Of a stretch of DNA of 64,000 nt, positions 23,484 through 33,172 are shown in pieces. The notes beneath the pieces are model-generated. The model was not told the origin of the DNA, did no database searches, and was given only the letters and a program-made list of their open reading frames with translations. Within the stretch, counting starts at the first letter, position 1. Each line of letters begins with the position of its first letter. Made by a program: the position numbers and the translations under genes. This stretch comes from Eucalyptus grandis (Eukaryota > Streptophyta > Magnoliopsida > Myrtales > Myrtaceae), in the NCBI RefSeq assembly GCF_016545825.1, contig NC_052621.1:16356910-16420909 (forward strand). The letters run 5' to 3'.

Positions 23484-24228
23484 GATCCAAACGTCAGCTC
23501 ATAGCTCCTATAAACAAAGAAGACGATTTAACAACTCAACTAAAATTGATTGCAATGGTTCGTAACCTCCTGTTTTCACTCACTTCACAAACTCTAATTC
23601 TTTGGTCACTGAATCCTATGTCATCTTCACGCAACACACTTAACTGAAGAAATCGCTCTAAACTGAAGCAAGCACCTGTCAATGGCTGACTAAGTCCATA
23701 CGTTTCATGAAAGCAATTTTCTTAATTAAAATGATCAGAGAGAAACTTGAACCAGATAATGTTGATGAACCTCAAGACATTCATACAAATTCAATCAGAA
23801 GCTGAACCAATTTTGTTCTCGCAATAGACCGCCCGGATACTACAAAATCCGTGCCTTCAAGGGGAATATAACAAATCAAACAAAACTGTTTGACAATTCC
23901 AATCAGAAGAAAAATGAACACTAACCACCCTTCTATATACGATGAGAAAAGATGCATTTACAAACATAAGTTATGTGATATGGCAGACAAATAATCTACA
24001 ACAAAAGGATCATGTTGCAAATGGTGATCTTATTTATAAATAGATTCAACAGCTATGCTTGATGGGTAAAATAGGTTATAAACAAGAATTAATATCACCA
24101 TCCAAATATTGAAATATCATAAGAAATCAGAAGGAAAAGTTAGAAACTTCCTGCTCAACATCAAAGAGATAACACAACAGATCACCACCTCTTGAGTCCG
24201 GCAAAATCGCAACCAATGAAAGAACTGG
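23484..24228. other. No gene recognised; continuation of the duplicated block
   Basis: This is the sequence that was contiguous with 18,297 before the copia insertion. Around 24,103-24,160 it repeats the inner words of the large inverted repeat (CCAAATATTGAAATATCATA, AAATCAGAAGGAAAAG), making a third copy of that segment. The rest has only short frames and I see no feature in it. Confidence 0.55.
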
Positions 24229-24440
24229 AATTTGTGCTTATTGATATCTAACGTGGGAGTGATAGGCATGTGCCCAATTAGGATTTATTTTCTAATCAGC
24301 AAGCATGCATCAATTTTTTTTTTTTAATTTTATCTATGCAATAGATGAATTAATTCATCATTCGGGAATATTTAAAATTGATATGTTGACCTTTAAGGCT
24401 TAAGATTAATTTATTGATTTTATCGGCAGAATAATCAAGT
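24229..24440 (-). repeat. Inverted partner of 31,705-31,917 and 37,438-37,458
   Basis: Reverse-complemented, this segment reads through AGATATCAATAAGCACAAATT at its outer end and TAGAAAATAAATC, TATCACTC and TAAAATCAATAAATTAATCTTAAG inside. These words occur in the same order on the plus strand from 31,705 to 31,917, then beyond the SIRE-like insertion at 37,438-37,458. The pair flanks the LINE and the foldback element head-on. What the parent repeat is (terminal repeats of a larger transposon, or two unrelated copies) is not settled. Confidence 0.7.
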
Positions 24441-24562
24441 TGATTAGATATTCATGGAAATAAACAAGTCTTACAAGACAACAATGGATAAAATTCTGAA
24501 CATAGAATTTTTGAGAGGGATAAAGGAGGGTAACTCACCCAATTTGAAGGAAGTTTTTTGGC

Positions 24563-24886
24563 TCAATGTGTTCTAGCCAACCAATCCGCCGCTCGGTTTG
24601 CTTCGCGTGGGCAGTAGACCACCCGTGCTAATTTACACAATGCTAACTTTGCTTTACATCTCTCCATAATTTCTTCTAAGTCCCATGGAGAATCAGCCTG
24701 GCCCATTACAATATCAACTAGAGTCGAACAATCACTTTCACACGCCCAGCTAACTCTTTGACTTTTCTCTCTCCCCACGTGCCGTGTATCAAGTTCCCTC
24801 AAGTATGAGAGCCCGTGCAAGAGAGAAAGTGCTTCGGCTTGCAGAGAAGAGGAAGCCCTAACTTCATATGCGAAACCCTTGACCAC
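24563..24886 (-). pseudogene. LINE C-terminal RNase H
   Basis: The frame keeps the RNase H pattern: Glu in LQAEALSLLHGL, Asp in CESDCSTLVDI, and Asp in PREANRAADWLARTH at the C-terminus. The first catalytic Asp should lie upstream and is in a different frame. Stop at 24,563. Plant L1 elements often carry this domain. Confidence 0.9.
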
Positions 24887-24966
24887 TTTCTCTGATGGAT
24901 CTCAAACTATTCCAGCGATTGAGCAGAGGAATTCGCCTGGAAACCATGAAGCATCAACGTTGATCT

Positions 24967-25860
24967 TTAGCTCGTCTTTGTCCGGCAGCTTCCACCGAAC
25001 AGGTACGCTTCAATTTGGGGGGGATGGTATTTTCGATTCTGCCATCTGGTGAAGTTTCTTTGCTGTTCTTGTGCGAGATCCACGAGATTGACTGGTTGCG
25101 GACGCTTTGCTCTAAAAATAAGGTTGTTTCGGGACTTCCATATGTTCCACAGCACCACCGCAGTGAGTTCTTGTTCGGGTAAGCCTTCCTTTTCTTCCAA
25201 TGCCTCCATTAGCCACTGATCGAATCTCTTGATGTTGCTTGGGTTGCTGATGATGTTGATGCGTGGATCTACCCATATCGTTTTTATCCACTTGCACAAT
25301 GGAAATAGATGTTCTGTGGTTTCCATATTTGTGAAGCAAAACGGGCATAAGGGGTCGGGTAACAGTTTTCTTTTATAGAGATTCTCCCGTGTGGGTATGG
25401 CATTTTGACAGAGGCTCCATAGAAATGTACGCATTTTTGGAGGTATTGCAAGACTCCATATTTGAGTCCATAGGGTTCGTGGGGGCTTAAAAGAACAGGA
25501 TGCCCTGTTTAGGTTGGTTCTGATGGTTTTAGGGTAGGCTCGATTGTATCCGCTCTTCACGGTGTATTTCCCTGACCGATTCCCTGTCCATACGAGGTTA
25601 TCCTTCTTTGTATTCGAACTCAGAGGTATTGCAAGAATCTCGTTGGTGATTTTTTCTTCAAAAAGGTTAAGGATTTGATGTTCCTCCCAAACTTTTGATT
25701 CTGCATCAATCAGTTCTGACACCAGAATAGGTTCCTGTTGATTAGCTGTTCCTTCGATCACACCATACTTTAGCCATCTATCTTCTCGTATTTTAATGGA
25801 TTTGCCATCCCCCACTGACCACTTAATGTCTGCTTCTATAGCTTCTCTTCCCGATAACAT
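24967..25860 (-). pseudogene. LINE zinc-finger RVT domain
   Basis: The frame begins with MLSGREAIEADIKWSVGDGK and IREDRWL. It includes the SGKYTVKSGY segment and LWTQIWSLAIPPKMRTFLW, followed by the Cys/His cluster DPLCPFCFTNMETTEHLFPLC. This is the zf-RVT domain that follows RT in plant LINEs. It ends at a stop before RNase H. Confidence 0.92.
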
Positions 25861-25948
25861 ACTTTGCCATCCCCAAGACGGTCGTTGCCCTTTACTTGCC
25901 TTCCATAAATCACCATTTGGGAAGTAGATTCCTTTTAGTATTCTCGCT

Positions 25949-27941
25949 TCACAAAGCTAAAGGAGAGTTGGATAATTGCCAGGCTTGCTTTCCGAGCATT
26001 GCTCGATTAAAATTAATCAGATCTCTGAATCCCAAACCTCCCTCATCCTTTCTAGTTTTTAAAACTTCCCATTTTTTCCAATGCAAACCTCTATTTGAAT
26101 CACCTTTCTGCCACCAAAATGACGCAATTCTTCTTTCTATGGCTCTACATATGGAAATAGGAAGTTTAAAAATTGACATTGCATAAGTGGGGATGGCCTG
26201 CACAACACTCTTAATCAAAATTTCTTTGCCTGCTTTAGTGAGTAGCTTTTCTTTCCATCCCTCGAGCTTCGAGTTTACTCTTGCTAAGATCCACGCAAAC
26301 ATCTCTTTCTTTGAATGACCCCATTCTGTTGGAATACCGAGATATTTCCCTATTTTTTCTATGATGGGAACTCTGAGCTCATGAGCTAGGTTTCTTTTCA
26401 AAGATAGATGGTTGTTATTGCTAAAGAATACCCCTAATTTGTTTAAATTTATAGCTTGCCCCGATGCATAACAGTACTGATTAAGGATATTTGCTAGGTT
26501 TTGGCATTCGACAATAGTCCCATCCAGAAAAAATTAGGGGTGTGCAACGGAAACCGGCCGAACCGGGACCGGATTGGACCGGACCGAACCGGCCGGTTTT
26601 AGGCGGTTCCCACAGTCGGCGGTCCGGACCAATTTTTTTATATATAATTTATATACATATAATATATAAACACATAATATATTAATATTATATATGAAAC
26701 TTGTTGCAATCGGAATTGCAATTGAGGTAACAACCTCTTATGTGGCCAAGAGACCACCAAAGCTCTTAGAAAACTTATTTATTAGTTTTATCTTCTTCTC
26801 GATGTGGGATAAGGCTCTAGGAGTTCCTCATGCTCACTCTCTCTCTTGCTCCCCTCACTTGCAAACGGAGTCCGACATCAACTAAACATTTAAAGCATAG
26901 AAGAGAGATTGTCTATAAAACCTAAGTCAAGCACAGATTTTACTCAAATTGTTCATGACTTTTATGCTTAAAATTTAGAGTGAAACACATAAATTATGAT
27001 TAATATTCACGCAAGTGAAGTTTGAATATTTTGCACGTGAAAACACGTATGAGTAGTTTTATTAGATCGCTCGAGAACCGAATTGGATTGATCGGTCCGA
27101 GCATAGTCATTCTTTAATGAATGGTCGTTATTTAGTGAAAAAAGAAAGTGCCGATCCTATTGGACCGAACCGGACCGGACCGGAATCGATGGTCCGGTCC
27201 ACGGTTCCCAAAATTGGGAACCGATTTTCCTGGTCCGGTTCCCGGTTCCACCTTGGAACTGGACCGAACTGGGAACCGATCACCCCTAGAAAAAATATAG
27301 CATCATCGGCAAAAAGTAAATGAGACAGTGTAGGACAGAACCTGTTTAGTGTTATCCCCTTGATGCTTCCCTCTTCAATAGCTTTGTTCATTAGCCATGT
27401 TAAAACGTTTGCTATTAGGATGAATAAATAAGGAGAAAGGGGGTCTCCTTGTCTAAGTCCTCTCGAGGTGGTGAAATATTGAGTTGGTTCCCCGTTGATC
27501 TTCACACTTAAGAACACCGTTGAGACACATTGCATAATTAGAGATACCCACCTCGCACAAAAACCCATTTTCAGCATATAATCCTTTAGAAAATCCCATC
27601 TGATTTTGTCATAGGCCTTCTGCATGTCCAGTTTCAAGATCGCTTGGAATATTTTCTTTCTTTTTGTAATTCGCAGCTGATGCAATACTTCTTGAACAAT
27701 TAGTATATTATCCTGAATTTGCCTACTTTGAACAAAGGCACTTTATTCAGGCTCTATAATCTCTGGAAGCTTTCTTTAGCCTATTAGCTAGGACTTTTGA
27801 GATGATTTTGTAGCTGAAATTGCACAAGCTGATAGGTCTGAATTGGCTAATGTTTTCTGGAGTTTTTACTTTTGGTATCAAACATATATGCGTTTTGTTG
27901 AGATGAGGATCAAGGGTACCTGTTTCGAAAAAGTCTTGCAC
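25949..27941 (-). pseudogene. LINE reverse transcriptase, split by a hAT-like insertion
   Basis: RT motifs appear in order on the minus strand: FRPISLCNFSYKIISK (27,941-27,747), [16 protein letters not shown] and [13 protein letters not shown] (27,685-27,430), then the catalytic FADD box near 27,300-27,313. Three codons later a 754-bp element interrupts the frame. The same frame resumes at 26,526 (FLDGTIVEC) and continues to IPTYAMSIFKLP near 26,150. Other breaks lie at about 27,686-27,746 and 25,948. Its catalytic Asp pair is intact. Confidence 0.92.
26535..27288. mobile_element. hAT-like miniature element with 8-bp target duplication
   Basis: Ends are TAGGGGTGTG (left) and GATCACCCCTA (right). 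GAAAAAAT occurs at 26,527-26,534 and again at 27,289-27,296, a perfect 8-bp duplication, the hAT signature. The element is 754 bp and rich in CCGGACCGGACC-type words near both ends. It has no transposase. Removing it with one copy of the duplication restores the LINE RT frame, which independently proves the boundaries. A short frame at 26,694-26,885 looks incidental. Confidence 0.96.
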
Positions 27942-28075
27942 TTACTGGAACAAATCTAACTTTATATCCTCCCATGATTGTTGATAAAAGAGGCCATTGA
28001 AGCCATCAGGTCTAGGGGCTTTTAGTGACCCCATTTGGAAAATTGCCGCTTTAACCTCTTCCATAGTAATGCTGG

Positions 28076-28540
28076 CTATCGATTTGCATTAATTTCCTCT
28101 CCCACTGGGCTAGGGCACTGATTTAGAATTGGTTGATAGTTTCTGGGACCCTCTGCTTTGTATAGGTTCCTGTAGAAGGATCCAATGTGATCTTTGAGAG
28201 CTAAGGGGTCTCTGCACCAACTTTGATCTTCCATTTGCAGCGTAGTAATCTTGTTTCTCTGCCTTCGTTGAACAGTAGTTGCATGGAAGAACTTAGTGTT
28301 TTTATCACCCCATTGCAGCCATTTAATGCGTGATCTCATACCCCATAATTTTTCTTCTTGTTTCCACAATTGTTCTATCTGGTTGACAATGTTGTGGACT
28401 TCCTTCCTGCTGGCATGTTGGGACTGTTTATTGGTTAACTCTATTAATACCTTGTTGAGCTCCCTAATCCGACTTGGTGCATTGGCAAACTTCTCTTTAC
28501 TCCACTTAGTAAGCACTTTGGATGTTTCATTGATTTTCAC
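28076..28540 (-). pseudogene. LINE ORF2 linker between endonuclease and RT
   Basis: This 154-codon frame is rich in charged residues (LTKWSKEKFANAPSRI, EKLWGMRSRIKWLQWGDKNT, KFFHATTVQRRQRNKI). The KWLQWGDKNTKFFH-like motif is a hallmark of the linker upstream of RT in plant LINEs. It ends at a stop before the first RT motif. Confidence 0.88.
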
Positions 28541-28892
28541 AGAGAAGCTTGTCTGGCTTAGGGGTGTTTTGTTCTATATTTGCTGGATGAGCTCACCATA
28601 CTCTTCATTTTTTGTCCAGAATGCTTCAAGCTTAAAATCTCTCTTTCTTTTCTTGCTTTCAGGATTCAACGCAAGGAGGAGAGGGCTATGATTCGAGCCA
28701 ATTGCTGGAAGGGCTTGTACTTCAGCGTCATGAAAGGTAATTCTCAATTCCATAGTACAGAACTCTATCTAGTCTTTTTTTGACGAGAGCCTCCCCTTCC
28801 TTGTTGTTCACCCACATGTATGCACACCCTTTGCTGTCCATGTCCATTAGGGAACACTCATTTAACAGATCTCTGAAAGCTGCTATTCGTAA

Positions 28893-29360
28893 TTATCTCG
28901 CTTCTCGTTTCCCCACCTTCTCCCATACATATAATATTTCGTTAAAATCTCTCATGCAAATCCAAGGTAGAAAATTAGTTGACTGAAAGTCCTTCAACTT
29001 TTGCCATAACTGCAGCCGTTCTCCGAAATTTGTTGGTGCATGAATAAAAGTTATCCTCATTTGGTAGCCGCTGTTTGGATCAGTACACTCCAAATCGATG
29101 AACTCTTTAGAGCTGTCATTCACCTTTAACACCACTTCCTCATTCCATAAAATAGCTAAGCCCCCCACTATTCCTTCTGGGTTTTCTATGAACAGATTTT
29201 GGAATTTAAGTCTCTTGCTAACTCCCTCCACCATTGTTGCTTTGTTCTTTGTTTCCATAAGAAAAATTAGGTTGAGCCTTTCAAGAGCTACTAAGGCTCT
29301 TAGTTCCTGGAATGTCAAGGGATTGCTCAGCCCCTGACAATTCCAGCTTATAATTTTCAT
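28893..29360 (-). pseudogene. LINE ORF2 start: apurinic-type endonuclease domain
   Basis: Starts MKIISWNCQGLSN, the typical first residues of plant LINE endonucleases (the Asn of WNCQG and the Glu of FLMETK are catalytic-type residues). It continues through IVGGLAILWNEEV and ends in a frame break after ICMRDFNEILY. The catalytic Asp of the DFNE motif is still present. The domain nicks target DNA to prime reverse transcription. Confidence 0.9.
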
Positions 29361-30522
29361 ATCATCGTCGGTGGCTTATTAGGGTTAGCCACCAAAGCCC
29401 ACTCATTACCATCTTTGATCAACTTAATTGGGGTCTCCAAAAGGTCCATGTCATCGATTAAGAGAAGAACTTGCTCTGCTATGCATTTTTGTTTTTTTGC
29501 CCTTTGCACCTTCATATTCTTCTTATTGCATTTTCCAACTTTCGACAAGATCGGCTTAGGAGCTTCGAACATATTATATGTTTGTCGTGATCTGGATTTT
29601 TTGTAAAACAAGCAACTGGTTCTTCTATTGCCTCCTGCTCATGAAAACTATCTGCCCTTTTCTTGGTGCAGGTTGTAACTCTCCTTGTATCCACTTCTTC
29701 TCTGGCGACTATATCCATTTCTAGTGCTGGAAGGGGGATGTCTGGTATTGTTTCTTCCACTATAGTCTCTTCTTCTATTTTGCCATAAAACGCTTCCTAG
29801 TGGGGGCTATAGTCGCACACTTCCGCCTTCAGCCATGGGCCATATTTTCCAGGTTTGTTTGCTGCCCATGGTGATTGATCATATGGAATGTCTTCACAGT
29901 TAGTGGCATATTGACCAATTTTTCCACATGAATAACAGTAGTGCGGTAGACGCTCATATTTAAATTCCACCCATAATCACTTGTTATCGATATTCAGTAT
30001 AACCCCTGATTTTAGCGGAGCTGTCAAATCTATTTCCTCACTCTTCCTCCTTTTTGTGGTCCATTGCCTTTTGAATCCACTTGGATTTCCAATACATGGC
30101 CTATTTTTTTTGCCAGGTCATTGAAAACTTCTTCTAATCTCCAGCCAGGGGGATCCCTCTAATACGCACCCAAAAAGCATTCCTGGAAAAATCGAAGTAG
30201 TGCTCCGAGATTTCAGGTTCGCATTGTTTAAGAACCAATAGGTTACGGCAAAAGACCAAGGTGTAGTTTGCAGAACTCTCTCTTTTTCCTCCTCCGATTG
30301 AAAAACGAAAGTGAATAATCTCGATTCTTTTTGGGAGTAGGCCACATAATATGATTTCCAAGCTTTCTTCACTGTGTTAAGAAAAGCTGAGAAATTGACA
30401 TTAGGTCTAGAAAATAATTTCCCAAATAGATTATCCCTCTTTTGTGGAGGGATTTTTGTGGACACTTCTACTACATCATTCTCAGACCACATATGACCCA
30501 AACTTTTACATAATGCAGCCAA
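29357..30522 (-). pseudogene. LINE ORF1: DUF4283 and zinc-knuckle protein
   Basis: The 5' part (30,522-30,118) is a DUF4283 domain, the RNA-binding-like N-terminal domain of plant LINE ORF1 proteins (VEVSTKIPPQKRDN, TPWSFAVTYWFLNN). Frames then shift. A knuckle at 29,937-29,896 reads CYSCGKIGQYATNC, with Gln where the metal-binding His should be. The last part (29,611-29,357) runs in frame to PPTMI and a TGA. That TGA overlaps the ORF2 start codon by sharing the bases ATGA. ORF1 protein would package LINE RNA. The gene is interrupted between domains, so it is annotated as broken. Confidence 0.8.
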
Positions 30523-31155
30523 TCGCAGTTCATTCTCTTCTTTACCTTCCTTATTGTCTTTTCCACAAGAATGCTGTCTATAGGTTCTCTGAGCGGGTTT
30601 TTGAAGTACTTTGGAGGTGAAAGTATATGGGTAATAGATTGAAGGGAGCTCTATGATAAATATAGCAGAAACAAGGGAACAAAATTACTTGAAGGGATAT
30701 GAAGGTTTGAACAGTGAAGATTGCTCCGCAGCTAGACTACCAGACATGACCCCAGGTTTGATAATTTATCTCTTCACATCTAGTGTATAACTTCATCTTC
30801 CATTCCACAGCGTCGAAGAAAACCAGATGCCCAGTATAGAATCATGGGAGAGCGACAAAATCCCTCCTGTTGCGAGGCCTGAGCTCCAAGATCACCTAGC
30901 TTGGATTGAGTTCTTCGAAAAGGAAAAACTAGTACTGTGCCATTGCTCGAGACATCTCAGAATTGCAAAGAAAGAAACGGAGGGGAGATTTCTAGGTTTT
31001 TGGTGATGGGTTTCGTTAGATCTTACAAAGATAGAAAGTAATGTTGGGTGTCGAGATCAACTTTAGGATTTAGGGTTTTTGAGGAAAAAAGCTACCAGAG
31101 AGGTAGAGGAGAGCTCGTAGTGGCGAGAGCGTTGTGAACCGTTGTTGATATCTTT

Positions 31156-31680
31156 GGTGATTTGATGATAATCCGTGATTTTGGTGATTATTTTATTTTA
31201 TCCATTTTTCTTGTTCGAAAGTACCAAAAAAATTACTTATAGATAAATTAGGTCATGTTGAATAATATTGCGTAGATAGCATTGCATATTTTAGATAGGA
31301 TTGCATATCATGTTAGATTTGTTAGCATAATTAGAATTGTTCTAGATAAGATATTTTAGATAAATCTATAAAGTTTAGGATAATTACCCAATTTACATTA
31401 GGATTTGATTTGATTCATTTCTAGTTTAAATTGGACAACTATCCTAAATTTTCCAGGGATGATATCTAAAAAATCTTATCTAAAATCAATTCCAATTATT
31501 CTAACAATTCTATCATGATTTGCAATCCTATCAAAAATATGCAATGCTATCTACTCTAATTATGTAAATATTATCTAACATGACCTAATTTACTAAAATG
31601 CCATCTTTTGGTATTTTTGAATAAGAAAAATGGTTAAAACAAGATAACCACTCAAAATCACGAAATATCATCAAATCGCC
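31156..31680. mobile_element. Foldback miniature element, about 525 bp
   Basis: Almost the whole sequence is an imperfect palindrome. The left end GGTGATTTGATGATAATCCG faces the right end, whose reverse complement is GGCGATTTGATGATATTTCG. Paired inner words include CATTTTTCTT, AAATTAGGTCATGTT, ATAGCATTGCATATTTT and GATAGGATTGCA. No coding frame. I cannot find a clear target duplication, so family assignment (MULE-like foldback or other) is open. It lies between the LINE 5' end and the SIRE-like element. Confidence 0.85.
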
Positions 31681-31912
31681 TAATATATCATCCACATTTC
31701 AAATTAGAAAACAATCTAATCAACTTTTCATGGATAAAATTAATAAAATCAATCTTAAGCGTTAAAGATCAAAACATTGATTTTAAATATTCACAAATGA
31801 TCAATTATTTTATATAGAGCATTATAAATAAAATAAAAAATCGATGTGTGGTTGCGGATTAGAAAATAAATCATAATTGGGAGATATGCCTATCACTCAA
31901 ATATGGACGTTA

Positions 31913-31917
31913 GATAT
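31913..31917. repeat. Target-site duplication GATAT (left)
   Basis: GATAT precedes TGTTAGGG and is repeated at 37,438-37,442 after CTCTCA. The flanks joined across one copy match the inverted partner at 24,229-24,440, which confirms the site. Confidence 0.93.
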
Positions 31918-33110
31918 TGTTAGGGAAATCCCTTATGATGTTTTGAAGATGACAAAATAAATCAAAGGCTACTAACATGTTTGATGGTTAAGTAATAGAC
32001 CATGCAGATAATAGAACATGTAGAGGATATTATCAAAGTCAGAAGATGGCCAAAAGACTGAACGGAACACATGTCCAAAGTATATTTTGAAGATTTCCAA
32101 ACTTATGTGTCAAAGTCTGAAGATTGCCAGACTCAAGACTCAAAGTCTGAAGACTGCCAGACTTTAGTGTCAAAGTCTGTTCTACATCGGGAAGTCTGCT
32201 CACTCGACAAATTCCAGACTGAACGTGAATGATGAACCGAAGACAGACTCTATGTTGGAGCTGAACTTATTCAGACGGTGTTCGAGACCTTAAAGCTAAA
32301 TCTGTTCGAAACGAGATATGTTTAGACCCAGATTGTAAAGTCTACGAGACTCAGATTGTAAAGTCTATTGCTCTCGAGACTTTACATCCGTAACTCGACG
32401 AACGTAACTCAAGCCCAATCATATAACGGCTAGTGATCTGGTTTGGATTCCACATCAAGATTGATTTGATTGATTCAATCTATTTGATTGACGATTGGAT
32501 CTTGAAGACAAGATCTTTCTATACGAAGAAGCTTTACTTATGGAAACCAAGATTTCGTTTGTATGGGCGATCGGAATCAATTTGGGATTCTACCTTTGTC
32601 ACTCAACGGCTACCAAATCTTCTAGATACATAGCTGTCCAATTGGTATATTGGAAGACAAATCTCCGGGATACTGTCCAACGGGTAGTTTGGAAGTGGAG
32701 GAGTATTTAAGGAGATCATGGACCGATGAGCAAGTAAGAGACAGAGCGTAGAATTTATAATTCCAAAGTCTGAGTGACCTTCGATCATACACTTGTCTTT
32801 GGAGAGCTTAAACGTTTGTGATCGTGAGAGAAATACCAAAAGAGTGACTTAGTGAGATAGTGTGATCTACTAAGTGTTTGCACTCGAAGTTGTAATCTCT
32901 TGTTAATTGCATAGTGGAATCCAGCCAAGAAGGTTGTTAGCATGTGAGAGTGGACGTAGGCTTGGATTAAGCCGAACCACTATAAATCTTGTGTTCTTAT
33001 TCTCTTCCTTAACTCCTTTGTTTGAAGTTTATTTTATTCCACATATATTTGCCAAGATTTATCTTAAACACCTATTCACCCCCCTCTAGGTGTTCATACT
33101 AGCACTCTCA
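31918..33110 (+). repeat. 5' LTR of the SIRE-like element (1,193 bp)
   Basis: TGTTAGGGAAATCCC to AGCACTCTCA. The part at 32,040-32,400 holds clustered AGTCTG and CAGACT words in alternating orientation, upstream of a TATTTAA at about 32,703. Compared with the 3' LTR it is equal in length but carries many differences in 32,160-32,420, mostly CG where the partner has CAG. Confidence 0.95.
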
Positions 33111-33112
33111 AT

Positions 33113-33124
33113 TGGTATCAGAGC
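33113..33124 (+). other. Primer-binding site (initiator tRNA-Met)
   Basis: TGGTATCAGAGC follows the 5' LTR after two bases, matching the usual copia primer site. Confidence 0.92.
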
Positions 33125-33172
33125 CTGTGTACTCACTTTGTTTGAAGTGTTTTACTTCAGAGTTAAAGATCC

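Larger units (their letters stand above)
24545..31150 (-). mobile_element. L1-type LINE (non-LTR retrotransposon), decayed
   Basis: On the minus strand the order is ORF1 (DUF4283 domain, CCHC-like knuckle), then ORF2 (endonuclease, coiled-coil linker, reverse transcriptase, zinc-finger RVT domain, RNase H). This is the layout of plant L1 LINEs. The 5' end is near 31,150. The RNase H stop is at 24,563, with a short 3' tail beyond. A hAT-like element interrupts the RT, and several stops and frameshifts break ORF2. I cannot find a convincing poly(A) tail plus target duplication, so the exact ends are approximate. Confidence 0.93.
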
